Assembly: GCA_002726655.1 (NCBI GenBank)
Contig: PBRP01000067.1
Span: 1-59,236, forward strand
Origin: Gammaproteobacteria bacterium
Lineage (GTDB): Bacteria; Pseudomonadota; Gammaproteobacteria; Pseudomonadales; Azotimanducaceae
Direction of reading: 5' to 3'
Length of the DNA stretch: 59,236 nucleotides
The notes under the pieces are model-generated. The model did not search any database. It saw nothing but the letters and a program-made list of their open reading frames with translations, and was not told the DNA's origin. The position numbers and the translations under genes are program-made. Position 1 is the first letter of the stretch, and the number at the start of each line of letters is the position of its first letter. This document shows, in pieces, positions 17,887 to 27,667 of this stretch.

Positions 17887-19071
17887 CTATTCCTGATGAG
17901 CCTCCAGTGTTGAGGGCGGTCTGAAAGCGATAAGGGCAGCCAGTAATCCAATTGTATAGAGTAGTGCGCCAAGGATGAAAGCCAAATCAGGGATATCGAG
18001 GAATTCATAAGCAGTCCAGCCGATAACGGGTCCGAATGCGGCGCCCAGGTCAGTGGCAGTAGCGTATCGGGCAAAAACTCTTGAACCCTGGTGGCTTGCT
18101 TCTGCTGATATGACTGTAGAGAGGGCAGTACCACAAACAAAAAATACGATGATACTGGCTGACAGGATAGCGAGGTCGTCATCCAGGGCTAAAAGCAGCA
18201 TTGCCATAATACCAACAATAAAACAAAGGGGCGCGCCTATATATAAACCAGCTCGGTCGATCAGTGCCCCATATATTGGTGCACCCAACGTATCTAGAAC
18301 CCAGCGACAGCCGAGTAGCAAACCGTTAAGGGTCGCAATACCGACCAGCAAGCCGAACAGGTCGACCTGTTGCCCGTATCGACTGAGTAGAATGAAGCCC
18401 AGGGTTGACATGAGTAATCCAGGCCCCACTCTACCAATACAGAAACCACAAGTTAGCAGCGAATGGTGGCCCAAACCCGTTTTGTTTGTTTCCCACTTTG
18501 TATTGTGAGTTCCCACTAGTTGAATTCCCGACGACAGGGCGAACGGAATGGCGAGAAGTGAAGCCACGCAGAAAACCACCATGGTGTAGGTGAAGCCAAT
18601 CACATCAAAGAGAATCCCACCCAAAACTATTCCTGTAACGCTACCCAGGCGTGAGATCCCGTTATAGTGGCCCATCATTTGTCCCCGATCTAGCGGATCA
18701 CTGGTCAGGGCTACACCCATAACGCTGATGTGGCGGATAAAGGACCAGCACAAGCCCCACAGGCAGCGGGCTGCGAGCAGGATAAAGAATGATGAAGAGG
18801 CCGCGTAGACTGCCGAAAGTAATCCACCCAGCGCCAGACTTCCTGCCAGCATCAGGTGTGCCGGGTACTGTCCCGTTAATCGTTCAGCAAGGTGATTGGT
18901 AAATAGCCGTATCCACCGGTTAGCTGACAGCAGAATCCCGACCTGGAAGGGCAGCAGACCGATTTCCTGAAAATATAAAGGCAATAATGCATACAGCGCC
19001 TGGTCTCCCGGCAGCGAAAGCGCAGTGCCGGTCGCCAAAAAAACGGTTGTTCGGGATGGTTTCTTAATCAA
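17887..19071 (-). CDS. MFS transporter
   Basis: 394 aa, twelve predicted hydrophobic segments in two halves. The N-terminal half has GDQALYALLPLYFQEIGLLPF, and the loop after the second segment has NRWIRLFTNHLAERLTG, an MFS motif A variant. Substrate not identifiable. It lies 4 bp upstream of the phosphatase-like gene on the same strand, so the two are probably co-transcribed. Confidence 0.85.
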   Translation of the reverse strand: MIKKPSRTTVFLATGTALSLPGDQALYALLPLYFQEIGLLPFQVGILLSANRWIRLFTNHLAERLTGQYPAHLMLAGSLALGGLLSAVYAASSSFFILLAARCLWGLCWSFIRHISVMGVALTSDPLDRGQMMGHYNGISRLGSVTGIVLGGILFDVIGFTYTMVVFCVASLLAIPFALSSGIQLVGTHNTKWETNKTGLGHHSLLTCGFCIGRVGPGLLMSTLGFILLSRYGQQVDLFGLLVGIATLNGLLLGCRWVLDTLGAPIYGALIDRAGLYIGAPLCFIVGIMAMLLLALDDDLAILSASIIVFFVCGTALSTVISAEASHQGSRVFARYATATDLGAAFGPVIGWTAYEFLDIPDLAFILGALLYTIGLLAALIAFRPPSTLEAHQE

Positions 19072-19107
19072 GGCGAGTCTGGAAGCCGACCTGGAGTATG
19101 GCCTTAT

Positions 19108-20292
19108 TCATCGGTTTGAGTTGACGAAGTTCTCGATCCTGTCGAACGCTGCCTGCAGATCTTCTGTTGGATGGGTAAGGGATAGCCGTACGAAATTCCT
19201 GGTGATTTTGCCGAAGCCTTCGCCTGGAAGGACAGAGACGCCCTGTTCGTTCAGCAGGCTGCTTGCAAACGCTTGTCCGTCTTCCGATATTTCGGAGACA
19301 TCAACCATCAGGAACATGCCAGCTTGCGGCTTATTGCATCGCAGTCCATTAATCTGCCTGATACGCTCGCAGGCGTAGTCACGTCTTGCCTTGTACTTGG
19401 CAGTAATGGATTGGATGTAGTCACCGTCGTTTTGCATGGCGAAGGCTGCCGCATCCTGGATAAATTGGCTGCAGCCAAAGATCGTGGCAGATGTAAAATT
19501 GAGAAGTTTCTCAACGACATTGACCGGCGCGACTGCCCATCCCAGCCGCCAACCTGTCATGGCATGTGACTTTGACAAGCCGTCAATGACAATGATGTTC
19601 TCCAGGTTTTTGGCTGCGGTCCTTGCGGAGATATGTTTTTGCTCGAAGGTAATCATGGAATAGACCTCATCGCAGACCAGCCATATATTCTTTTCAAGAC
19701 ACAATCTTGCGAGGGAGGCCAACTGATCTGCTGGAATCATGTTTCCTGCAGGATTGCCCGGTGTATTGAGCAGTAACACCTTCGTCTTGCTCGAAATGAC
19801 CCTTTCAATTGCATCCGAATCGAGGGTGAACCCATTATCGACGTTGGCTGGAACACTGATGATATTGGCACCTATTGCCTGAAATATACCCTGGTACCCC
19901 ACATAGGCGGGTTCCGTAACAATGAGTTCATCATCGCTGTCGAGCAGGCAGGTAAGTACGCTGAATATCGCGTTGGTAGCGCCAGGGAAGATAATTATTT
20001 CATCGCTAGACGTGAGCCTTCCACTTGCACGTGTTTCAATGTCGGCTATTGTCTGTCGCAAATGCAGTTCCCCCATACCAGGGGAATAGTGGGTACGACC
20101 ACGATATAAGCTGGTGACAGCGTGTTCGATGATTCGCACTATAGTACGCAGATCGGGGTCACCCACTGACATCATGATAATGTCATCACCCTGTGCCTGA
20201 CGTTGCAGTGCATCACTGTGGACTTTCCAGAGGTCGGTTCTGGTTTCAGAAAGCCGACTGCTGGCAAGGCTGAATCTTGGCTCAAAACTCAT
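19108..20292 (-). CDS. PLP-dependent aminotransferase, class I/II
   Basis: 394 aa, fold type I. The PLP Lys is Lys241 in DGLSKSHAMTGWRLGW. Other class I/II motifs are MSVGDPDL at the N-terminus, NTPGNPAG (176-183), CDEVY (207-211) and NFVRLSLT near the C-terminus. General similarity is to arginine:pyruvate and related broad-range transaminases, but the substrate is not certain. It sits between the MFS gene and the acyl-CoA synthetase on the same strand. Confidence 0.9.
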   Translation of the reverse strand: MSFEPRFSLASSRLSETRTDLWKVHSDALQRQAQGDDIIMMSVGDPDLRTIVRIIEHAVTSLYRGRTHYSPGMGELHLRQTIADIETRASGRLTSSDEIIIFPGATNAIFSVLTCLLDSDDELIVTEPAYVGYQGIFQAIGANIISVPANVDNGFTLDSDAIERVISSKTKVLLLNTPGNPAGNMIPADQLASLARLCLEKNIWLVCDEVYSMITFEQKHISARTAAKNLENIIVIDGLSKSHAMTGWRLGWAVAPVNVVEKLLNFTSATIFGCSQFIQDAAAFAMQNDGDYIQSITAKYKARRDYACERIRQINGLRCNKPQAGMFLMVDVSEISEDGQAFASSLLNEQGVSVLPGEGFGKITRNFVRLSLTHPTEDLQAAFDRIENFVNSNR

Positions 20293-20351
20293 GTAACAAT
20301 CCTGATGGTTTTCAATTCAGCTATCGGCTCCTACACCTTGAGTTCTCCGGC

Positions 20352-22040
20352 CTAGCCGTTCTGGATTTCTCCCACCGCCAGTTCGCGCAGCCTGCGCTTG
20401 TTAATCTTTCCAGAAGCAATCCGTGGCAGGGGTTCGGCTACAATCTTGAAATAACGTGGGATCTTGAATCGTGCTATGTGCGCTGAGAGGAATGCTTTCA
20501 ATTCATCCAGGTCGATAGTCGATTGCGAATAGATGGTGGTACCAACCTCTTCTCCCAACCGGTCATCTGGTACAGCATAAGCACTTGCCTCAAGAATAAC
20601 CGGATACTCAAGCAGTGCTGCCTCAACCTCGGCACAACCAATATTCTCACCACCACGAATTACCAGGTCCTTGATACGATCCACTATATACAGGTAGTCG
20701 TCATCATCGATGTAGGCAACATCACCGGTTTTGAGCCAGCCATCTACAAATACCTCCTGGTTGGCTTCAGGCCTTCTCCAGTAGCCCTGGATAACGGAAG
20801 TACCACGTATTCGCAGTTCACCGCGCTCACCCCTGTGCAGTTCATTTCCGTCTTCGTCAAAGACCGCGAGGTCGAGTACAACTGAGCAGCGACCTGAACT
20901 GCCTGGGCGTTCAAGGTAGTCCTCACCGCCAATTCCAGTGCCGATTGCGTTTGTCTCTGTCATTCCCCAGCCTGTGCTGGGCAAGGCATTGGCAAAAGTT
21001 TTTGCGATGCCTTTTACCTGTTCCGGGGCCCGGGCTGCTCCACCCCCACCCACAGCAGCCAGGGAGCTAAGGTCCCTGTTGGTTTTCTTGGCGACCTCTG
21101 TCAGGTCTCCGGTCATTGCTGCCGGCCCAATAAAGGATGTAATTCGTTCTTCTTCAACCAGCTCTGCAGCCAGTTGTGGGTCCCAGCGATACATGGAAAC
21201 GATCAGCCTTTGTTGGCGATAGGAGTTCAACAGGACCGCATGGGATCCCGTGGCATGAAACAGTGGAACCGCCAACAGGGTTGCAGGGGGGTAGGAAGGG
21301 CTTTCGAACTCGAAATTCATTTCCACTGCAAATGCCAGCAGATCCAGCTCCCATGACATCAGGGCAGTAAGTATATTTCGGTGGGAGGATAGTGCGCCCT
21401 TTGGGTGGCCGGTGGAACCTGAGGTATAGAATATCGTGGCGTTGTCATTCGGATCTATCTGTACCTCTGGCATCTCGCATGGAGCCATCCCTTCCATCAG
21501 GTCATCAAGTACGGCAATATCATCCGGCAGTGGCTTATTCGGGCGGATTGCGATCACATCCATTTTCAGCCTGTGATAGACAGGTAATACCCGGTCTATT
21601 CTTTCCTGGTCGGCAAACAACAAGCGTGATCCGCTATGCTCCAAGCCGTATTCCATCTCTTCGGTCAACCACAAGGCATTCATGGCAACTGCAATGGCAC
21701 CGATAGATGTCACAGCGTTAAATGTCATGACCCATTCAGGATAGTTTCGCATCGAGATAGAAATCCTGTCGCCTTTCACGATCCCATAGTCATTTATCAG
21801 CAGGGTCGCTATTTGAGATGATCGCTGATAGACCTCTTCATAGGTATAGCGTTCATCTTCATATACGAAAAAGGGCGTATCGCTGCGATTTTCAGAATAC
21901 AGATCCCTGAGTGTAGCGGGTGCATTCTTGAATACCCTGCATGGGTAACCGTTTATATCCAGCTGTTCAAGCTCGTGGGGCTGCCCGGGTGCCGTGAGTT
22001 CACTGAGTGCTTCTTGCCTGGTTATTTTCTGCCCGTTCAT
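20352..22040 (-). CDS. Acyl-CoA synthetase (AMP-forming)
   Basis: Activates a carboxylic acid to the acyl-CoA through an acyl-adenylate. 562 aa ANL-superfamily protein. The phosphate-binding loop FYTSGSTGHPKG is at 204-215, then GWGMTETNAIGTGI, the GWLKTGDVAYIDDDDYLYIV block with the ribose-binding Asp, DRIKDLVIRGGENI at the hinge, and the C-terminal catalytic Lys in RIASGKINKRRLRE. Chain length is not predictable; medium- or long-chain fatty or aromatic acids are possible. It lies 3 bp downstream of the M24 peptidase gene on the same strand. Confidence 0.92.
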   Translation of the reverse strand: MNGQKITRQEALSELTAPGQPHELEQLDINGYPCRVFKNAPATLRDLYSENRSDTPFFVYEDERYTYEEVYQRSSQIATLLINDYGIVKGDRISISMRNYPEWVMTFNAVTSIGAIAVAMNALWLTEEMEYGLEHSGSRLLFADQERIDRVLPVYHRLKMDVIAIRPNKPLPDDIAVLDDLMEGMAPCEMPEVQIDPNDNATIFYTSGSTGHPKGALSSHRNILTALMSWELDLLAFAVEMNFEFESPSYPPATLLAVPLFHATGSHAVLLNSYRQQRLIVSMYRWDPQLAAELVEEERITSFIGPAAMTGDLTEVAKKTNRDLSSLAAVGGGGAARAPEQVKGIAKTFANALPSTGWGMTETNAIGTGIGGEDYLERPGSSGRCSVVLDLAVFDEDGNELHRGERGELRIRGTSVIQGYWRRPEANQEVFVDGWLKTGDVAYIDDDDYLYIVDRIKDLVIRGGENIGCAEVEAALLEYPVILEASAYAVPDDRLGEEVGTTIYSQSTIDLDELKAFLSAHIARFKIPRYFKIVAEPLPRIASGKINKRRLRELAVGEIQNG

Positions 22041-22043
22041 TAA

Positions 22044-23819
22044 TCAAATCGCCGCTGTTGAATATTCAAGCCAATGCAGATCATCGCCAGTTAATAAAGG
22101 TGACAATTTTTCATTTACCTCAGCATGATACCTATTTAGCCAGCCAATCTCAGCTTCAGTCATCAGGTCCCTGTCTACCAGCCGCAGATCAAAAGGGACG
22201 AAGGTAATCGTCTCGAAGCTCAGCATCGAATCAGGCCTTTCAACAACAATCATCAGGTTCTCGCAGCGGATGCCGTAGCAATCCTCCTTGTAGTAGCCGG
22301 GCTCATTGGAGAGCACCATGCCGGGAAGCAGCATTGCACCAGGATCGAAGTTCTTGCTAATTCTCTGCGGTCCTTCATGCACGCTGAGGAAACTGCCGAC
22401 ACCGTGGCCGGTTCCGTGATCATAGTCGAAGCCTTCCTGCCAGAGAAACTGCCTTGCAAGCACATCAAGCTGCGTGCCGTTGGTGTCCTTTGGGAATACG
22501 CAGGTAGTAAGCGCAATATGTCCTTTTAGGACCAGGGTAAACATGCGCCGGTGCTCATCGCTTGGCTCTCCGATTACAACCGTTCGGGTGATATCGGTAG
22601 TGCCGTCGAAATAGTGACCGCCCGAGTCGACAAGGTAGAGAGAATTCATCTCCAGTTTCGCCGGTGTTCCGTTTTTATGATTGTAGTGACACTGGGCCGC
22701 ATTGGCTGCAGAAGCAGATATAGTGTCGAATGACAGGTCCTTTAGTTGTGATGCTTCCCTGCGAAAGGATTCCAGCTGGTCTGCCAGCTCGGCTTCATCA
22801 TGGAGTATCGCGTTGGACACCTCATGCTTAATCCAGGCAAGGTAGCGGGAAACGGCAGCGCCATCACGAATATGGCAGTTGCGCACTCCGGCAATTTCTA
22901 TGGCGTTTTTCTGCGCTTTTGGCACAAGAACCGGATCTTTTTCTGCAACAATTTCACAGCCATTCTCCATGCATCGAAGTACAGAAAAAGCATTCGTCAC
23001 CGCTTCGTCAACCAGAACCTTCTTGGAATCGACGCCCATTAATTGAAGTGCATCCGAGATCATGGGTTCCTTCTGAACAGTTACTCCTTCACCTACATGC
23101 TGTAGAAAATCGTTTGGAATTTTTCGGGCATCAGTAAAAAATGTCATCTCTCCATTTTTTGCCAATATCGCAAATCCCAGCAGGACAGGTAAGCGGGGGA
23201 CATCGCTACCCCGAATATTGAGCAGCCAGGCAATAGAATCCAGTTGGGTGATTAGAGCGACATCGCAGCCATTGTCTTCAATAATGGCGCCAATACGTTC
23301 ACGTTTGCTGCTGCTGTGCTCACCCGTAAATTCCTCGCCCAGCAATAAGGCTGGTCTGGGTTCCGGTTCAGGTCTGTCGACCCACAGGTCGTCTACTGGG
23401 TTGTTCTTGATTTCGATTAGAGAGATTTCAAGAGGTTCCAATATGTCTCTAGCGGATTTGTACGAGGAGTAAGAGTGTAGCCGCGAATCAATGCCCACTC
23501 GTGAGCCTTTTTTTAGTGTTCTGCCCAGCCACTTAAAAGGTGGGTCTTCAATTAGATGGTGGAAGTCGAACAGATTGCCCGGAGCTTGTTGCCGAACCTG
23601 GATGCTATAGCGGCCATCAACAAAAATGGCTGCGTGTTCTTTCAGGATAATGGCTACACCAGCGGAACCAGTGAAACCGCTGATCCAGGCTAATCGCTCA
23701 TTGTGTTCCGGGACATATTCTCCGAGGTATTCATCGGCCCTGGGAATCACCAGGGCGTCCAGCCCGGCCGCGGTCATTTCTGCACGTACGGCGTGTAATC
23801 GTTTTTCAATATCTATCAT
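22044..23819 (-). CDS. Xaa-Pro aminopeptidase (M24B)
   Basis: Cytoplasmic metallopeptidase that removes an N-terminal residue preceding proline. 591 aa from ATG 23819, matching the long APP form with two N-terminal creatinase-like domains and a C-terminal pita-bread catalytic domain. The five metal ligands are visible: Asp in LVDSGG, Asp in TTDITRTVV, His in GTGHGVGSF, Glu in LSNEPGYY and Glu in RCENL. Starts at 23864 and 23831 are also open; homologues typically begin with MIDIEKRLHAVR, hence my choice. Confidence 0.92.
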   Translation of the reverse strand: MIDIEKRLHAVRAEMTAAGLDALVIPRADEYLGEYVPEHNERLAWISGFTGSAGVAIILKEHAAIFVDGRYSIQVRQQAPGNLFDFHHLIEDPPFKWLGRTLKKGSRVGIDSRLHSYSSYKSARDILEPLEISLIEIKNNPVDDLWVDRPEPEPRPALLLGEEFTGEHSSSKRERIGAIIEDNGCDVALITQLDSIAWLLNIRGSDVPRLPVLLGFAILAKNGEMTFFTDARKIPNDFLQHVGEGVTVQKEPMISDALQLMGVDSKKVLVDEAVTNAFSVLRCMENGCEIVAEKDPVLVPKAQKNAIEIAGVRNCHIRDGAAVSRYLAWIKHEVSNAILHDEAELADQLESFRREASQLKDLSFDTISASAANAAQCHYNHKNGTPAKLEMNSLYLVDSGGHYFDGTTDITRTVVIGEPSDEHRRMFTLVLKGHIALTTCVFPKDTNGTQLDVLARQFLWQEGFDYDHGTGHGVGSFLSVHEGPQRISKNFDPGAMLLPGMVLSNEPGYYKEDCYGIRCENLMIVVERPDSMLSFETITFVPFDLRLVDRDLMTEAEIGWLNRYHAEVNEKLSPLLTGDDLHWLEYSTAAI

Positions 23820-24101
23820 GCTAAATGTCATTCCATCCAATAACCGGTGTACCTTCAAATTCAATCGATTTTGCTTAACTTTACCACCGCGAACCTGAGG
23901 GATGTCAGATTAATTTCCTGGAAATCACTTGTTTCAAGACCTGACCCTTGCTACTTGGCAAAATTTGTTTAACATCATCACCTGTGGTGGCGATTTTGCT
24001 GCTGCAATAACAGAGGAGAAAGTTCGAGACCTGGCGACAGCCGTTATTTAAGTATTTGGTGCAGTATTTGATTTTTAATTTTTGCAACTTACAGATTATT
24101 T

Positions 24102-24905
24102 ATGGCTAAAAAGTCCCGAGCACATTGTTCACTAAACAAAAAAAGGCAATCAGAAGGGAGAAGACACAGACACCAATCTAGTAAACAAAAAGAAAATCGT
24201 TTCGAAACAGCAGACATCTATACGCTGCATTCGAACCAAGCCCACCTAGAAACAATCTACTCCGCTCCAAGGTCGCATCGACCTCTTGAAGCTAAGACCC
24301 CAGCACAAAAACGATACATAACCGCCATCAAGAATAATTGCCTGACTTTCGGGATCGGTCCCGCTGGTACGGGTAAGAGTTATTGTGCTGCTGCGTTAGC
24401 GGCTGAAGCGCTCGTGGCGGGGCGGATCGAAAGAATCATCCTGACTCGACCGGCGGTGGAAGCCGGTGAGCAACTCGGATTCCTGCCCGGTGCAGTAGAT
24501 GAAAAGTTCTCCGTCTACATCGACGTTTTCAGGGAACTCCTGGACGAACGCCTGGGTTCAGGCGCTGTTGAATATAACCTGCGCCACGGCAGGATCGTTG
24601 CCGCACCACTGGCGTTTATGCGTGGCAAAACCTTCGGCAAGGATACCTTCGTGATATTGGATGAAGCTCAGAATACTTCCATCGGACAAATGAAAATGTT
24701 TCTGACCAGGATCGGGGAAGGCTGCAAGGTTGTTGTTAACGGTGATATTTGTCAGAGCGACATCAAGGGTGCAAACGGGCTGGCAGATGCCATTGACCGT
24801 GTCCATGGTTTGGCCGATGTGCGTGTGCACCGGTTCAGCCGGGACGATATTGTTCGCAGTGGTCTGGTCAGAGCCTTGATAGATCGATATGAAGTTAGTG
24901 GCTGA
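24102..24905 (+). CDS. PhoH-family ATPase
   Basis: 267 aa. A basic, Gln- and Lys-rich N-terminus of about 60 residues precedes a PhoH domain: Walker A GPAGTGKS at 86-93, TRPAVEAGEQLGFLPG, Walker B FVILDEAQN at 183-191, and NGDICQSDI. PhoH proteins are predicted RNA-associated ATPases; the bacterial role is poorly defined. It is divergent from the M24 peptidase gene across a 282-bp A+T-rich spacer. Confidence 0.9.
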   Translation: MAKKSRAHCSLNKKRQSEGRRHRHQSSKQKENRFETADIYTLHSNQAHLETIYSAPRSHRPLEAKTPAQKRYITAIKNNCLTFGIGPAGTGKSYCAAALAAEALVAGRIERIILTRPAVEAGEQLGFLPGAVDEKFSVYIDVFRELLDERLGSGAVEYNLRHGRIVAAPLAFMRGKTFGKDTFVILDEAQNTSIGQMKMFLTRIGEGCKVVVNGDICQSDIKGANGLADAIDRVHGLADVRVHRFSRDDIVRSGLVRALIDRYEVSG

Positions 24906-25061
24906 AGTAGTTCGATCATTTGTTTAACGAGCTCTAAGAAATCTGACGTGGGACGTACGTGCCTGAATATTCATTCAGTAGTAGTCCGCTCCTGAAAGAA
25001 ACGGTACCCTTGGCTCCATATTATAGGAACCAGAATTGCCCTCGATGGCACAGGTGGATTG

Positions 25062-26597
25062 ATGAATGAAGTAAGCGAAAATACCGGAACCCTGCTCGGT
25101 CATCCGAAGGGGCTTTTCGTTCTGTTTTTTACCGAGATGTGGGAACGATTCAGCTACTACGGCATGCGGGCTTTGCTGATCCTTTACCTCACCAAGCATT
25201 TTCTTTTTGGGGATGCCCAGGCAGGCCTCATCTTCGGTAGCTACGCCTCACTTGTGTACGCTATGCCAGTTCTGGGTGGGTTGATTGCCGATCGCTATCT
25301 CGGATTCAGGAAGGCGATCACGTTTGGTGCCATCTTGCTGGTGTGTGGTCATTTCGGCATGGCGTTTGAAGGCCCTCCTGCCATACGTCTTGAAGGTCAG
25401 AGCGAGGTGGTGCGTGACGATTTCTATAATCAGATATTCTATCTTTCCCTGGCCTTTATCGTTGTCGGTGTCGGGTTCCTGAAAGCCAACATCTCTACTA
25501 TCGTCGGGCAATTGTATGAGAAAGGTGACCCTAGACGTGATGCCGGCTTCACCATCTTCTACATGGGCATAAACATCGGAGCGTTTGTGGCGACCCTTTT
25601 ATGTGCCTACCTTGGAGAAAACTATGGTTGGCGCTACGGATTTGGCCTGGCGGGCATCGGGATGTTGATAGGCCTTTTGACCTTTCAGTCTGGTCGAAAA
25701 TATCTATTGGGGTATGGAGAGCCACTTTCTCCGGAAGTGCTGACCCAACCGGTGTTAGGCAATCTGTTCCCCCTGGTAACCAAGGAGAAATTAATTTACC
25801 TGGTTGGGCTCTTGACGGTGGTTGCCATTTGGCAGGTTATCCAACGAACAGCAGAGCTGGGTCTGATGCTGTCGGTGTTCGGCGCTCTTGTCGTAAGTTG
25901 GGTGATCTGGTTCTCCGTCTCCCAGTGTGAGCCGAAGGAGCGAGACCGGATGTTGGTGATGCTGGTACTTATTGCACTCTCAGTTCTGTTTTGGGCATTG
26001 TTTGAACAGGCCGGTTCGTCCCTGACCCTCTTTACCGACCGAAATGTGGCCATGGGGAATATTTTTACGGCGGGAATGTTCCAATCACTGAATCCACTTT
26101 TTATCATTTTGTTTGCACCCTTGTTCGCGATTCTGTGGGTTGTGCTGGGTCGCAGGAAGTGGGAGCCTTCGACACCCGCCAAGTTTGGACTCGGTATTCT
26201 GCAGGTTGGGCTGGGTTTCGCGGTGCTGATTTTTGGTGCCAGTCAGGCAGGCCCTGATGGCAAGGTCTCTGTCATCTGGCTTGCGCTAATGTACCTGCTT
26301 CATACAACAGGTGAACTGTGTCTTTCTCCGGTTGGTTTGTCGATGGTCACTAAACTGTCTGTGCAACGCGTTGCCGCCATGATGATGGGTGTCTGGTTTA
26401 TGTCCAGTGCCTTTGCAGCCTATGCCGCTGGCATGATCGCCGGCCTGATGGCAATTGGTGAAGGTGGCGCTGTTGTTGAAACGGGCGTCGAATCCCTGGC
26501 GGTCTATGTTGGAGTGTTTGAAAAATTAGCGATCGTCGCTATCGTACTTGGTATCCTGGTCCTCATAGCTTCGCCGTTTCTGCATCGACGTATGTAG
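25062..26597 (+). CDS. POT/PTR-family proton-coupled peptide transporter
   Basis: Inner-membrane MFS symporter importing di- and tripeptides with protons. 511 aa from ATG 25062, with AGGTGG 4 nt upstream; a TTG at 25059 is the alternative. The POT signature EMWERFSYYG is at residues 25-34, followed by PVLGGLIADRYLGFRKAI and a region of 12-14 membrane segments. LLHTTGELCLSPVGLSMVTK is also typical. It is convergent with the DedA-rhodanese gene. Confidence 0.93.
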   Translation: MNEVSENTGTLLGHPKGLFVLFFTEMWERFSYYGMRALLILYLTKHFLFGDAQAGLIFGSYASLVYAMPVLGGLIADRYLGFRKAITFGAILLVCGHFGMAFEGPPAIRLEGQSEVVRDDFYNQIFYLSLAFIVVGVGFLKANISTIVGQLYEKGDPRRDAGFTIFYMGINIGAFVATLLCAYLGENYGWRYGFGLAGIGMLIGLLTFQSGRKYLLGYGEPLSPEVLTQPVLGNLFPLVTKEKLIYLVGLLTVVAIWQVIQRTAELGLMLSVFGALVVSWVIWFSVSQCEPKERDRMLVMLVLIALSVLFWALFEQAGSSLTLFTDRNVAMGNIFTAGMFQSLNPLFIILFAPLFAILWVVLGRRKWEPSTPAKFGLGILQVGLGFAVLIFGASQAGPDGKVSVIWLALMYLLHTTGELCLSPVGLSMVTKLSVQRVAAMMMGVWFMSSAFAAYAAGMIAGLMAIGEGGAVVETGVESLAVYVGVFEKLAIVAIVLGILVLIASPFLHRRM

Positions 26598-26626
26598 GCT
26601 CCCGTTACGGGATCTGCGCTTTTGCC

Positions 26627-27553
26627 TCACTCAGTGGCGAATCCCTGCTCTAGCCAGGAATCGATGCCGCCAATCATTGGGTACACCTTGGGGATGCCGT
26701 TCCTTTTTAGCTTGAGTGCCACACGGGCACTGGATGCCTCATTGGGTCAGCTACAATAAATTACGATATCGCTCTCTTTAGGTATTTGATCAAGGTGACG
26801 TTCGATTGATTCCATCGGCACACGTACTGCAGTCGGTACCATCTTTGGATGTGCTGCAAAATCGTGTTCGTGACGCAAATCAATCACGTGAAGGTCCTGA
26901 TTCGAATTCAATAGTTCACTGACTTCAGCAGGCTCGAGCCCGCGCATTCGCAGGGAGCGCAGGAAGATTCTCCGTTGGATCAACTTGTTGCCAAAGAACA
27001 AGGTAACAACGGTCAGAAAAAGGTAGGTTGCCAAGGCACCGAGTTCGGCGAACCTTTGGGCAACTAACTCAAGCTCTGCATGAAACCAGTTGCCGACACC
27101 GGCGAGCAGTGAGACCCAGATTAGAGTCCCGAGGCTGTCAAGAAGCAGGAACAAACCAACATTCATCTTTGTCATGCCCGCCATGGGTGGCGCGAGGGTT
27201 GCCATGCCCGGTACAAACTTAGCGACCAGAAGGGAAAATACGCCAAGCCTGCCAAATGTTTGCTCTGTATTTCTGACGCAGAAGTCTGGTTCTAGGGAAA
27301 TGCTGCATAGTAGAATCAGCACTTTTCCACCCCTTGCCCGGCCAAGCCAATACCAGAAAAGGTCAATTGGCACCGCGGCTAGGGTGGTTGTCAAAATGAC
27401 TAGCGGCAGGGACAGTTCGCCAATACCGGCAAGCGCACCTGCCGCGAGTAACAACGGGAGGGCAGGCAGTGGCAGACCTGCTTGATCAAGGGCTACCCAG
27501 ATGAAGATAACCTGGTAGCCGTGCTCAATCAGAAATTGCATAAATTCATTCAT
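26627..27553 (-). CDS. DedA-rhodanese fusion, probable selenoprotein (CxU)
   Basis: A membrane protein of 308 aa if the TGA at 26749..26747 is read as selenocysteine. Residues 1-195 are a DedA/SNARE-associated domain with several membrane segments and KFVPGMATLAPPMAG. A cytoplasmic rhodanese domain follows from about 205 (LLNSNQDLHVIDLRHEHDF). Its active loop reads DIVIYCS, then TGA at codon 269, then PNEASSARVALKLKRNGI, with PMIGGIDSWLEQGF near the end and a TGA stop at 26627. As I recall, homologues read YC-x-C-P-N-E-A here, so TGA replaces the second Cys, giving Cys267-Ser-Sec269. A SECIS-like hairpin follows. A standard call stops at 26747 and loses the last 40 residues. A nonsense mutation is the alternative. 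Confidence 0.87.
26715..26749 (-). promoter_or_regulatory. Probable bacterial SECIS element with its UGA (DedA-rhodanese gene)
   Basis: On the minus strand, 15 nt after the TGA, a perfect 6-bp stem AGTGCC and GGCACT (26731..26726 with 26720..26715) closes a 5-nt loop CGTGT. G is the second loop base and the loop begins after 21 nt. Both features fit the bacterial SECIS rules. The context TGACCC is the same as in the peroxiredoxin-like gene. Confidence 0.75.
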
Positions 27554-27667
27554 TGATACAGTTTGCAGGAATTGCCAGAATTCACAACCTTCAGGTTGCC
27601 ATTGGGGCAGGCTATTTCATACTGGGATCTGTTTGACTCGCAAGCACTGCCACGTTAGCTTAATAGG

